This document shows positions 9,421 through 21,158 of a DNA stretch of 64,000 nucleotides, one piece after another; the stretch's first letter is position 1; every line of letters begins with the position of its first letter. The notes beneath the pieces were generated by a model. The model did not search any database, was not told where the DNA came from, and was given only the letters and a program-made list of their open reading frames with translations. The stretch spans positions 15,995,640 through 16,059,639 of the forward strand of contig NC_135781.1 in the NCBI RefSeq assembly GCF_028453695.1. The letters run 5' to 3'. This stretch comes from Augochlora pura (taxonomy: Eukaryota; Arthropoda; Insecta; Hymenoptera; Halictidae). The translations under genes and the position numbers were made by a program.

Positions 9421-10797
9421 CCTTCCTTATTCACGAAACTATAAGTTCTTGTGATATACGGTCGGTCACGTAATTATTGAGATACTTCTTGGCAAAGCAT
9501 AAATTATCCGCTATTTTCACAATCTTGAATTGCTTACACATTAACAACGTTAACTGATAACGAGATCTACGAAATCGCATGTTTTTTTATTAATTATTCA
9601 CTCGACTGAAAGAGCTTGAAATTATGAGTTTCTTCTTCTTTATTCTCTTGCTATTTGTAGTATTTATAAAAATCATTTAGTAAAGAGGTCTTTATAATTT
9701 GTTCAGGAAGATAAGAGATGTCGGATTTTTAAATGGAATAATAGCAGACGTCTAATTTATCGATTAGTATCATTCAACCGATTGTCATATTATAATCTTA
9801 TATTATCATATTATACTATTCAATATATGCTAATATTATATCATCACATTATAATATTATATATAATTTATTCAGGAAGAAGGTAAGATCTACGTCTGGT
9901 AGGCGTAGAAACGAATTCTCGCAACGAGGTTATCTCTCGGCTGCAATTAAATTAATTAAACTAGTTCGGACAGCCACAAAAAGAGTATGTAAATCTTGAG
10001 ACCAACTCGATTGAAGAATGTAATTGGAGTTGCCTTAGCTCAACGGTATTCACTCTTCTATCCGGACCGCTTGAGTAACTGCTTCATAATTACAGACTGG
10101 GTGGTAGAAAATATATTTGAAGCCTTCTGTTAGGATAAGTCATTAGAATTACACTGAACGTCACTCGTAAATATGTTCGCCACGCGTTCCGTACGCTATC
10201 ACAAGAGCCATCTCTAAACAGCGCAAAAAAAAACAACGCAGACCGAAACGAAAGTCTCGCTACCAAATTTGGAAACGTATTCTACGACTCGAACCTACTA
10301 CTAGGTCTTACAACTGTTTGCTTATCCTACACGACCACTTTCATCTGAAGCATAAACTGTACACGTGTTCGTGGCAAACTAACATTGATTCTATCTCGAG
10401 GTCTACCAACATTAGAACTCTTATCTCACGTAAGGATGAATGCGTAAATTTTCTGCCGGGCTATCGTTTAAATCGCAGACGTGCTCTATTAAGCCAATAT
10501 CGTCGAAAGTTTTATGCATGCATCAACGACGTTCATTTATAACCGAGATAAACGAATAATCTGCAACAATAAATCATTTCGGAATTTCAGCGTACGCTTT
10601 CAAATTGAATCAGTCGAATGAAATAATATGTTTCATTAAATATTTATCCCCACGATGCGAAATTTTTTCTTATAAAAAGTAAAGGAAATTGTGTAAAATA
10701 TATTTCATAATTGTTCATAAATAATATTTATTTTATTGATATGAATAATACATTCACTTCATATAATTTATTTCACATGTAGCGAGTGCGTATATTA
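9421..10797. other. AT-rich gene-free stretch
   Basis: Contains AT-only low complexity near 9780-9870 and two direct copies of a TATAATTT.TTCAGGAAGA block (about 9688 and 9860). A slightly GC-richer part at 9900-10560 holds no recognisable gene. Confidence 0.45.
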
Positions 10798-11172
10798 TAC
10801 AGAGTGCCTTAACAATATCTAATAATCCGGAAATGGGAGATACTTGAGGTTATTTGAAGTAACTTTACCTTAACAACAATTTTCTCCAAGACATCCTTAC
10901 CTAATTATTAACGAAAAACATTGACCAATGAGAAGCGAGCTAAACTGGCAAGAGGCATCCGAGTTTATAGTATTAGTATATATATAGATAGTTTTGGCAA
11001 TTGGCTCAGCCGACTCGCGTCAGTGGTACTTGCCTCTCATTGGTTAATGTTTTTTGTTAATAACTCATTAACGATACCTCAGAAAAAGTTATTCTAAAGA
11101 AAAAAGTTGCTTGCAATGGTTTCAGGTATCCACCATCTCGGATTGTTAGACATTTTTGGGACACCTTGTGTA
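10798..11172. mobile_element. hairpin MITE, family P copy 1 (375 bp)
   Basis: The outer inverted repeats of about 50 bp begin TACAGAGTGCC on the left and, reverse-complemented, TACACAAGGTGTCCC on the right. A second inverted pair nearer the centre contains GACCAATGAG (about 10923-10932) and CTCTCATTGGTTA (about 11034-11046), so the single strand could fold over most of its length. Related copies are at 30051-30319 and 42327-42682. No coding frame. Tc1/mariner-type origin is a guess from the TA ends. Confidence 0.75.
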
Positions 11173-11760
11173 ATGAGAAATAAACAATTGAGCTTACCCG
11201 AATCAATAGCTACTAATTATTTTAATTTCAAATCGGTATTTAACATTTTGTCAGGAACTGCTTAGTTCGCATAAATTCGTCTTTGCAAAGTATCTAAACT
11301 ACTGTAATTATACTGTACACATAACCTCGTCTTTTTCATATTTTATCTAACAAAACTTTGACAATATATATAATTTAATAAAGAACATCGAAGTAATGAA
11401 CAACTAACGGGTTAAATACAAAAGCAAAACAATAATGTGATAATCAAATCGAAAAATAATTCGGTGGAGTATCATTTCTTTCCTCAAATAAGCTAATATT
11501 ATAAGCTTTAACAATAAGCATTACTCAAGCACTTTCTTTGGAATATTCGCTCAAATGTTCGATGCCCAAAATTAGATTATTCTAAATAAACTTCTAATCA
11601 AGATTGAAACGCTTATAACAAGACTGCAGACGCGATGCATACACGAGAAACAAGCCACGAATGACTGGAAACGTCTGGAAAATTTAAAGCACGCTGCTAT
11701 ATTTTCCTCGATTTATTAAGCCCGATTAAAAGTAAACGATTCGATTGCTATTTTATGCAA
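11173..11760. other. AT-rich gene-free stretch
   Basis: No repeat or coding signal recognised. Confidence 0.5.
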
Positions 11761-12097
11761 TTGCTTCTGCGAGTTCAGATCTTACACAGAGATCTGCAGT
11801 CCGGAGATCGAAATAAGAGATTCAGCTAGGAAGATCTCCGGGGAAAGCGATCGCTGGCGAACACGAGAGCCGGAGGGTCTGCCTACCGGTGACCTCGATC
11901 TTTCTCGCGTTGTCACGATATAATTGTTATTACGTGTCCATGAACGAGCGCACCGGGGTATCCCGGCAGACACTGTGGCGCTCGTGAGCACGCCGATCGA
12001 TTCGCCGGGCATTGCTTCGTGCTAGATAACGTCTCGTCAGCTTATGCACTGCGGCGTGCTCCATTTTCTGTGACTCACCCTTGGACCTTTTTTTCGA

Positions 12098-12153
<56 letters not shown>

Positions 12154-13010
12154 TTTTCTATATATGCATTTCTTTTATCTCTCGTTCGATCACCAGTGAG
12201 AGGAAAACTCTTGGCGGAGCTCTTTATCCGGAAATCAATTACGAAGACCAGTTAGTTTGATTCGTTCCTCGGTCAACTTTTTCTTCTTTCCGCGACGGAG
12301 GCTGTTGTCCGTGAACTTGGGACCGAGAGACGGGAAACCCGCGCGAGGCCTGCTTTCAAAATAATGTTTATCGTGCGATGGAACAGTGGCGGTAGCCGAC
12401 CAGATACGAGTGACAAAAATAACAGACCGTGGGAAAGCAAAATACTGCAGTTCCGGGATACGGAGCGTACACTTAAGTCTGACACACAAATAAGCACGTT
12501 TTACATGACGTTCTCGGTAGACGGAGCACACGACGTGTGCTCCGGCCGAGATTAGAACGAAAGTAGGAACGGGGAAGTCGCGTACGCGAGCCTGGAAATT
12601 TTCGGCGGAACGCAACGGCGCAGTAGAAATGGAACACGTTATCTCCAAATGGAACTCTTTCCGTAAAAAGCGGAGACGAGATGCATATTCTACGACCGAG
12701 GTCGTATATCATCCGTGCTGCAGCGTTCCGGAGCTAAACGACTGCTGCGTCGCGACACTCGAGGAACTCGAGGACGTTATTTGGAAAACAGGAGTGGAAA
12801 TGATTTAAGAGACTACCGAACAAATAGGTACACGTGATGGAGGATCTGTATTTGTGCGGTTGTAATAGATCGCTTGGTTCCAAAGCACGTAGCAGATACT
12901 AGCCGTCGGAGTGCATCGACAAAGTGCGCCCAAGTAATTGCAAGGCGACCGTGACGAGATAAGGAACAATCCGTTGTGCAATCACGGCGGTATAGAGACA
13001 AATACAATAT
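11761..13010. other. CpG-rich block with (CT)n tract
   Basis: GC-rich DNA with overlapping short frames on both strands (up to 137 codons). No frame shows a domain. Contains the 12098-12150 microsatellite. It could be regulatory, but nothing decides this. Confidence 0.4.
12098..12150. repeat. (CT)n microsatellite
   Basis: About 50 bp of almost pure CT dinucleotide repeat. Confidence 0.97.
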
Positions 13011-13746
13011 TTTATAGCATGTTTATTGATTATTTCTCCGACACCGCGACCTTCAAATAACGCTGGATTCTAAAGGTTGCAGTTAGTGTGCAATTCATTC
13101 AGAACGAGACTTCAGGATTCAACGATTCATTCAAATGTCATTTATTTAATATTAAAACAACTGTGCCGGTCAGAATGAACGGTTTTAGGATTGCATGTAC
13201 AGTTGTTGTCCTATATACAGTGATAGATTCCTTAAAAATTTAGTCTTTTTCGTTTAGAATAGATATTTTTTAAATACGTAAATAAATTAAAAATTAATTA
13301 CGCGTTTCAACATAAATTGATCTAAAAATCACAACTATAGTAACCAATAATTTCTGCATATATTGACTTGATGCTTCGAGGTTTACAGAAAAGTTATATG
13401 ACTAAAGAATGTTGACACTTTCGGAAATATAAGGCGTGTCAAGAATGGTAGAAAATGACTGAATAAATTTCTTAATCATTTAAGTAATAGCAAGATGTAT
13501 AATTCTATTTACTTTTGTTATTCTTACAAAGCAACAGCTTACAAAGGAAAAATTTCAATACACATATATATATATATATATATATCTCGAGATCCATAAT
13601 ATGCATTTTTTAAATTTTTCGTTATAGACTTAGATAAAGAAGTTTTCTTTTTAGATAAAGAAGTTGAAAAAATGTGAGAATTATTTTATTTTATTACAAT
13701 TAACATTTTCTGTGCCGTGCTGTATTTACTCGACTTTTCATCCTAA
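13011..13746. other. AT-rich gene-free stretch
   Basis: Contains an (AT)n microsatellite (13563-13585) and an AATACGTAAATAAATT block that recurs near 17330-17346. No gene seen. Confidence 0.45.
13563..13585. repeat. (AT)n microsatellite
   Basis: Uninterrupted AT dinucleotides over about 23 bp. Confidence 0.95.
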
Positions 13747-14579
13747 TTAACACTTTGCCGACCGATCGGGGAGGTCTCCCCATTTTTAAGAAAGTCGGGG
13801 CCCGACCGATCGGGGAGATCTCCCCATTTTGAAAAAAGTCGGGGTCCAACCGATCGGGGAGATTTCCCATTTTGACTTTACCAATGCGTTTCTCATTTTC
13901 TGTCATTGTTAACTACCTGGTCCTCGAGTTTTTTTGCGATTGCTGACGGACTGCTGCTGTGGAGCACAACATATAATAAAGTCAACTAATTTTGAAGGCT
14001 CCTTATTGCCTATTATAACGGTTCTTTAGGTTCGGGATTTTGAGACCTCTACAAACCGTTAACGCTCAAGTTCTACCAGCCATAAAATCTGACTCGTCCA
14101 TTACTTTATGACCGCTACGTGTACCCACGTGTCTGACACGTGCGAAAATAGTCAACCCTCGCGGTCATGTTTGCACCTTACTACCTGGTCTCAAAAAGGT
14201 CCAGCCTTCACCCCCACACTGACATTGTGACATTTTTCTATTCCATGTTTGAGTCGTCTGATTTATCCTCAATCATCTTCAATGCCCTTAATTTCCCGAT
14301 ATTGTTGGCTATACTTTTTGAAACATGATTAAAAATAAATTTGTTATAAATTTTTGATTTTATGTTTTGTATAAATAATACGTGAAATCGTTAAACGAGA
14401 TTGTTGTCGTGAAATATAATTGCTCACATGACTAGTTTTCTGACTTTTTTGAGTTCAAACTCTGAATTTCAGTCCGTGCTACTTCCAAAAAATGCGCGGT
14501 GGACAGGGTAATTTGGCTTTCTCAAGTGCGGTGGAAACCGAACAGTTCTCTGTGGCGGGTGCGGTCGGCAAAGTGTTAA
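13747..14579. mobile_element. TTAA-type element, family E copy 1 (833 bp)
   Basis: Perfect 18-bp inverted ends, TTAACACTTTGCCGACCG at both sides. At the left a palindrome, GGGGAGGTCTCCCC (13768-13781), is centred 27.5 nt from the outer T. The segment carrying it repeats twice more with 44-bp period. Related ends occur at 3455, 54677, 56108 and 63567. No intact frame lies inside; a short minus-strand frame (13700-13906) is only the translated tandem array. Confidence 0.88.
13758..13882. repeat. 44-bp tandem repeat carrying the end palindrome, 3 copies
   Basis: Units contain ACCGATCGGGGAG followed by TCTCCCC-type arms, with palindromes at 13768-13781, 13812-13825 (perfect GGGGAGATCTCCCC) and 13856-13868 (one base shorter). 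The first unit is part of the element tip itself, so the end module appears to have been amplified inward. Confidence 0.9.
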
Positions 14580-16210
14580 GTGATACTTTGAAAATTAATG
14601 TATTATAGATATAAGTAGGTTGATACATATTATAGGAATTTATTAATTATCGTATACATAACGATTGAACAAACTTATTATAGCTCATTCTTTTGGTGGA
14701 AATTAATTCTTCGGTTCTAAATTTTTCATAAACTATCTCATTACGGCATTAAATAAACACATAAATGTGGACACATAACATGGAACGTGTAACTAGTGAA
14801 ATTAAAAAGTTGTTCCTGCTATAGCAGAGTAAACTAGTTTCTCTAACATCTCCGAACACATTCGAATTGTTTGGTTCAGCTTGAAAAAAGTCATACTGTT
14901 TCAAAATGTGTCCGAAGAGTTTTTACACCGGCTGTACTTACTCGTAACGAATGACCTAGTATCCAACTGGCAAAGGACTAACCCGCAAAAATGACAGAAA
15001 ACGCAATTTCTAAAGACAACAGTGGTCCGCGGCGCACGTGCACCGCGACGATAAAAAGCAGCTTGGTCGCAGAACAAACAACTATCCGCAGTCGTGGAGC
15101 ATGAAACTGCATCGACACAGTACACGGTCCAAATAAGTAGAAATCAATGCGCGGGAACGACTAAAAATCCTTGAAACCGTGTTTCCCGCGAGAACAAGAA
15201 TCGATACACGTGCACCGCGCGGATTCGATCGCAGGCAACCGAATCACGGAACAAGCGGAAACTGGCAAGAATTTATTCGGCAGTGACCCCGTTCGAGCGG
15301 AGAATCGTAGAACGTAGGAAATCCGTCGAATACGCAACGCGTACAATGAATAGAACGGCGCATTGTGGGCGGACACGCGTCGGGATATCTGCATAGAAAC
15401 CTTGTAAAGTCTCTGTTCTCAAAGAGCCGTGGCTGGAACACGTGGGCCACGATATCTGGTACGTGATAAAGATTTCACCATAGATCAGAGCCGGCGCAAC
15501 AGAGAACAGTAGCTTCGACTAGTCACGATTCCTGAATGAAATCCTCGAGGATCGCTTTGTGCCGCGATCGGGCTCGCCGTCGACTGACTGACTGACTGAC
15601 TGACTGACGCTCGCTTCAATCGACCGAATTATGAATACGTGCGGTTGTTTGCCGATGGACAACCTATCGGACAGCCGCTAAAATAAATTTAACTTTCAAA
15701 TTGGTTTGCCCGACGGATTGGAAAGCTTCATTAAACGCGGCGCGATGCTGCAACAGCGGATTTTCAAACGGATTTACTTTGTCGGATACGGCGTGGAAAG
15801 TGGACAGCTTTGTTCGCACAGTGATGTCCGAACAACGTACCAAGAAGGAATTCTTTACACCTAATTTGATTTATTAACGTGACTTGTCCGACGTTTTCAC
15901 GTCTTTTTCTCAAGTAATGTAGGAACAAATTTCTTTGATTTATTTACCTTTCTCCGGCGTTTCTGACGAAACATTTTGTCGGCCGTTTTCACCAGTCTTA
16001 CTTTTCTTATTTTATGCATTGTGAAGTCTTTTCTAGGATATGATTGATTCGATTTCTCGATTGAAGTATGCACTATGATGAAAACGGTGAAATGTTTACA
16101 TAAACTCGATCTTGTTATTTTTATAGAACGAGAAACGTTTGTCCACTTTATGATTAGACCGCGGGTTTTATGGGGAAAATATATACTTGAAACATGAAAT
16201 AACGAAATCA
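14580..16210. other. AT-rich then CpG-rich stretch, no confirmed gene
   Basis: 14580-14880 is AT-rich; about 14900-15850 is CpG-rich and ends with a (GACT)n tract; 15850-16210 is AT-rich again. Short open frames occur on the minus strand without recognisable content. Confidence 0.4.
15582..15608. repeat. (GACT)n microsatellite
   Basis: Six to seven tandem GACT units. Confidence 0.95.
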
Positions 16211-16397
16211 TTAACCTCTTCAGGGATACTGCCCCACGTATGCGTACGTTTCGTTTTCTTAAAATGATAATTATTCCAAGTGTAACTAAGTGTAACTAAG
16301 TGTAAATGAGAATCAGTTGAATAACTATTCATTACAGAATCCCTTAGCAATACCGAAAAAATCTCATCGATTGAAATGAAATGGATGATATTACGAG
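16211..16397. mobile_element. TTAA-type MITE, family H copy 1, right end lost
   Basis: The tip TTAACCTCTTCAGGGATACT and the following 170 bp align with the complete copy at 57260-57487 (shared GCCCCAC.TATGCGTACGTTT, then GAATC.CTTAGCAATAC-like and AAATGAAATGG blocks). ACGTA/TACGT arms flank TGCG at 16236-16249. The match stops at about 16397. A 10-bp tandem, AAGTGTAACT, is present three times at 16278-16307. Confidence 0.75.
16278..16307. repeat. 10-bp tandem repeat, 3 copies
   Basis: AAGTGTAACT repeated, the last unit differing by one base. The sister MITE at 57260 has a single unit, so the expansion is specific to this copy. Confidence 0.9.
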
Positions 16398-17410
16398 TTC
16401 TTAAAATTATTTTGCAATTAATGCAAACAGTTTTTTTTTTGCAGAAAAATCATCAAAGTTATGACATCATTTTGTTCTTTGTAACTGTTGATATAACTGT
16501 TCCCAACCCTTGATCTTATAGGATTAAATAAAATTTCGATTTCACGAGGATTTCAAGATTCTCTTCCAACATTTCCAGTGCTGAGAGAGAAACGATCATA
16601 ATCGAAAAGTTCTAATGGTAGTAACCATGAAGAAAATAACGCAGTCAAGGACTGCGAGTAGAAAGCTTCCGTTTGATGAAAGGATCAGGCTCGTCCGACG
16701 GAGCAATCGATTTCCCCACGATTAATAACGATCTTCGACACCGTAGCCTTTCAAAACTGCGCATTCTCAGAGGTACTTTTGTCCGCAATTAGCCGGTAGT
16801 TCAGCAACGAGCGACATGAAAGGCAAAATGATTACCCGAGTTCCATAGCTCGCACACCTGCGTACTACAACGGGGGCCGTGACGCGATTGTTGGTTGGAA
16901 ATAGCGCCGCGCTGCCGTGAAAAACGGCAATTCGTTCTAGACGACGGACGTGACGTCACTGCCGTGCCAAATACTTGAGCTGACTCGGTACCGGAAGTCG
17001 TTATTTTTACCGCAGCTTTTTTCTCCGTCGCGCGAACCGCAGCGCGAAGATTCACGCTGGCGCAACGTTTCCTCGAGCATGCCAGCGTGAATCAATGAAA
17101 GCCTTCACTCCTTTTCCGACCGCTTCCCGTCGACCGTCGACCGTCGACGAGAACCGTATTGCTTTACGACCCACATAGGGTGGCATGTAAAGTTGCCGAC
17201 CTATATAGCGTTTGACCACTTTCCTAAAGATTTAGTATAATATAGTACTAATATTTGTTGTACATATTTCGATAGCCTAGACATTTTTGTCCAGAATGGA
17301 TCATATTTTATAGGAATGTATGTTTTGTAAATACGTAAATAAATTGAATACAATGAAATATAGACAATAACTGTAATGTAATAATAACGCTAGCCTATAT
17401 CCCAATTAAA
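16398..17410. other. no gene seen; CpG-rich centre
   Basis: About 16560-17160 is CpG-rich, with a short GTCGACC tandem near 17126-17150. The remainder is AT-rich. No frame with recognisable content. Confidence 0.4.
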
Positions 17411-17909
17411 GATGTCCATTTTACATCCACTTTAGTCTAAACGTCTGATGTACTAGAATGCACGTCTTTGAGACATCTTATTTCAGACGTTAAAAGAACG
17501 TTGAATTTGGGACGTCGTTGAGACATCCCAAAACATTTTTAGCATTTAGTTTTAAGCATGTCACAAAACAGATGTCAAAGACAGTTTAAAAACGTCCCGA
17601 ATTAGACATCGTTTTAACATTTGGAAGACGTCCTTAAGATACTTAAAACATTTCTTCAACGCGTTTTTTATGTTTTGAGTATTTTTCAACTAAATCAAGC
17701 AGGTGCTTTTAAATAAAATTTTAATATGGATGATGAACCAGCAATCAAAAGCGCTACGTTTATTAATAAATTTTTTCAAAACAGCTTTTCCAAAAGTTCA
17801 CTCGTTATAATACATCATACATACTAATGCGTACTATTACATAATACGTCTCCTATAAATGATCCACAAACTATCTGCAAGCGATCTACAAACAACCTAA
17901 AAAAACGTC
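17411..17909. repeat. GACGTC-rich degenerate repeat, left part
   Basis: ACGTC, GACGT and AGATGTC-type words recur every 15-40 bp (for example TGGGACGTCGTTGAGACATC), densest in 17411-17660. The same vocabulary resumes directly after the MITE at 18225-18365, so this is one repeat split by an insertion. The unit is too degenerate for a reliable period. Confidence 0.6.
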
Positions 17910-18224
17910 TTAACACGTTAAGTGCTGACAATCGATTACTAAAATCCCCACGTAGTTAAAGGAATTTTATTAATAAAAGTGAAACTAAAAAGTTAATATT
18001 TATCATAGGGGATGGCATTAGAACTCTTTCGCATCCGAACCATTCCAGTCAAACTCAATTTATTCAAATATATACGAATTATTTTATTTTTCAAATCATG
18101 TTCCCCGGACTTACATCAGATGCCCGGGAATTTTTATTTTATTTTTACAATAAAAATGAATTTTCAAGATTGGTCAGAAATTAGTGTCATCCATATATGG
18201 GTGACGCGGCAATCAACGTGTTAA
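17910..18224. mobile_element. TTAA-type MITE, family F copy 1 (315 bp)
   Basis: The ends TTAACACGTTAAGTGC and CAATCAACGTGTTAA form the inverted tips. Near the right end a 20-bp palindrome with a single mismatched pair (18186-18205; GTCATCC/GGGTGAC arms around ATATAT) is centred 28.5 nt from the outermost base. A copy in the opposite orientation is at 53987-54228. It interrupts the GACGTC-rich repeat: removing the element and one TTAA leaves AAACGTCTTAAAGACGTCC. Confidence 0.85.
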
Positions 18225-18365
18225 AGACGTCCATAAAATGTCCACAAGATGTCCATTTTAGACGTCCAAAGGACGTTTGAAAGACTTCTAAAAAAAACGT
18301 CACGATTTGTAACACAAAACATTTCTAAGACGTTCGTAGAACGTTCGAGACGTCTTAAAGATGTC
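18225..18365. repeat. GACGTC-rich degenerate repeat, right part
   Basis: Continues with AGACGTCC, GATGTCC, GGACGTTTG and GAGACGTC words up to about 18365. Confidence 0.6.
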
Positions 18366-20300
18366 CTTGTGCGATCTGTGTACTCGTATCCCGTCCTCGT
18401 AACACGTCGCTTCTCCGAGATCGGACCGAGAGAAGAAAAAGAGCACAGAAACGCGAAAGACAAACAACAGTTGCCAATCGACGCGTCCTCTTCGATCGCG
18501 AACACTGCATAATCACAGGTTCCGCGGCCTATTTCGATCAGCTGCCGGTCGTTCAATTTCTGCGCCGCCGGATAAATAACTGTTCCTTCAAGTAGCCGCA
18601 GCGAGGTAATTTAATCGAAGCGCGCAAATTCTGTTTAGATAAGCGATAATCAAGGATTTCCTGGACGCGGCCGAGCGGGATATTCTCGGATTCGAATTTG
18701 CACGATCTCTAAGCAATTTTATATCGCGTCATTCCAGTCTACAGGTGTTTGTTGGATGTCTCAGTTTGGATTAATTAAATGTAATGTACATTTGTACTTG
18801 ATTCGTGTATATGTTATTGGCTCGAGAGGTAGCAGGAAGACGTACTAGATTTCTGATTAATTTTAAACGTCTTGATGCTATGTTAGGTGTCATCACGATC
18901 AAAGTACAGTTTTCATTACTCATTCAATTTCGTTTCCAATAAGATAGTAACATGGAGCATGTGGATGACTTAATTCCTTGTACTATGATTTATTTCACAG
19001 CGACGTTGATTAGCACTTCTTGATCTTTAATCATTTCCCTGGTTGCATGAGACAACGTTTCTTTCCTGTATATCTTGATTTACATTCATTCCAAGATTTT
19101 CATATCAATGGAATAACATTTTGTTTTCATTTAGGAGAAACTAATAAACATTTATTCTTAGTAGATTATGTATCAAGTTTCTATTTCGAGTCTGTCTCAT
19201 ATTTCCAGTCATTTAATTACGGATCAATTGTACCAGTGAGATTCTGTTTCGTAAGTGAACTTTTAATAATTCGCGTAATAGAAATAATTTTTCATAAGCG
19301 AATAGAACTGTTGCGGCATTAAAAGGTTTCTCAAAAACCAGAAACGCCGAAATCGCGGAAGTAGAGCGCGCAGAACTTGAGAACGCTTTTAACGCGAACG
19401 TCTGGAGACTCGACAACTCCAGGGTACGTCTTCATCCAATTACGCCGCATGTAACCGGCCACGTCCAGTGTAATTGACCACTGGCGGATACCCAGAAGTG
19501 TGTCAATTTAATGTCTCAATGACACGCGTCACATTATTGTGCGAACGTGGAGCGGCGTGAGTCACCACGAATTTGCGCAGGTCAGATCGATAGGACGATT
19601 CTTTTGCATCCAACGCGCGGTCAATATTCCAGGATTGTTAAAACTTTCCAATGACTGGTTCGCGATATCCGGTGGAAAGTACGCGAATGACATTCAGAAA
19701 TTTTAGATGTCTATTATATTTCATCGTTTTACCTGCAGAAGCGGAATTCGACATTAGAAAATTTCAACTTTTCTTCCTTGATACTTTTAGTTTAACAGTC
19801 GGCAAACGGTGCCGAGTAATATTTGACTAGAGCTAAATTGGTGTACCGTAGACGTTATGAAAAAAAGGGTTATAATTTTGTTGTCGGCAATGGCCCGGCA
19901 TCGACGGCGAACTGTTAACACGAATCTTACACACAGGACATTTGTTGTAGTCGTTAGCTTCCAATTTGCATCATCCACGACGGGAATAATATCAATAAAA
20001 TATGCAAACTTGACCAAATAAAGTGCGGATTTTATGCATTTATGAGAGAAGTGAGCAAATGGCATATAAGCTTGCAAAAACTTTGGAAGAATTTGAAAAT
20101 AATGTTATCTTTAATGTATTTAAATTATTGAACGGAGGAAAATATGTTTGTCTAACTTCAGCTTTTTGCAAACCTTTTCTTTTACATAAAGACCAGCGGT
20201 CTACCTATATCACTTGAATAGATACTTACTATGTTTTATCAATTCGTGAAAAAATAGGGTCTGCCTTCTAGTTCTCCTGAATCGCTCTGTGTATTCGAAA
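18366..20300. other. mixed-composition gene-free stretch
   Basis: CpG-rich at about 18370-18760 and 19320-19700, AT-rich between. Open frames up to 111 codons occur on both strands without a recognisable motif. Confidence 0.4.
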
Positions 20301-21158
20301 AGTGTAATCGTATGACTGTGAATCGATGAATAATTTTCTATAGAAGACAAACATTGAGATATGTGTAATCATTTCGTTTTAAGATTCGAGTAATCCTGCT
20401 GCAAACTTATGATCGACGTTCGTGTTAATACACTTTTAAAATTGATACGAAATCAATATCTGTTTTCTCGTTCCAAAAATAATATTCAAATATTGGTAAT
20501 TGAATATTATTTTTAATATAAAAGTAATACTCACATATTGATATTTGAATATTATTTTTTAATATAAAAGTAATATAATAATTTGTAATAATTTGAATAT
20601 TACCTTTTAGTATAAAAATATTCAGATATTGATATTCGAATATTATCTTTTAATATAAAAATACTCACATATTTGTAATATATATATTAAAATGATAAAA
20701 CTATAAAATGATTGTTGAATATATGTGTAATCCTTTCTCTAGATTGTTCTGTATGGCTCTGCTTCAGCCGAGGATCAAACTCTTTCTGCCATGGTTCCAA
20801 TTCCTCTCGTCCTATGTGTTTAGGTTAGCGTCTCCCCCATTGCCAACGCTTATCTCCAAACCTAAACATCCTTCGTTCTTTGGAAATTGAATTCTTTTTG
20901 GAACTGAATTCTTTGTCGATGAACTCCGTGCTTCGTTACATATTGATATTTGAATATTATTTTTGAAACGAGAAAACAGATATTGACCTCGTATTCATCT
21001 TAAAAGTTCAATAACTTTTACAAATACTTAATTGATCATGCATCGCGATTGCTCCAATTTTAGATAGAAATGAACGCACGCGTCTCAATGTTTACTTCTA
21101 CAGAAAATTATTCGTCGAAGAAAAATCCTTCTCAGAAATGCCCTCATACGATTACACT
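20301..21158. repeat. large inverted repeat (foldback), arms about 200 bp
   Basis: The left arm (about 20301-20497) and right arm (about 20941-21158) are diverged reverse complements. The outer tips share AGTGTAATCGTATGA. The middle shares ATAATTTTCT.TAGAAG and AAACATTGAGA, and the inner 45 bp is nearly identical (TCAATATCTGTTTTCTCGTT, then CAAAAATAATATTCAAATA). The 440-bp loop holds an AT-rich tandem array (20491-20690) and unremarkable DNA. No transposase or recognised end sequence. It could be a foldback-type element or an old inverted duplication. Confidence 0.8.
20491..20690. repeat. AT-rich tandem repeat within foldback loop
   Basis: About three diverged units of 60-65 bp built around GATATTTGAATATTATTTTTT and AATATAAAAGTAATA. 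Confidence 0.75.
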
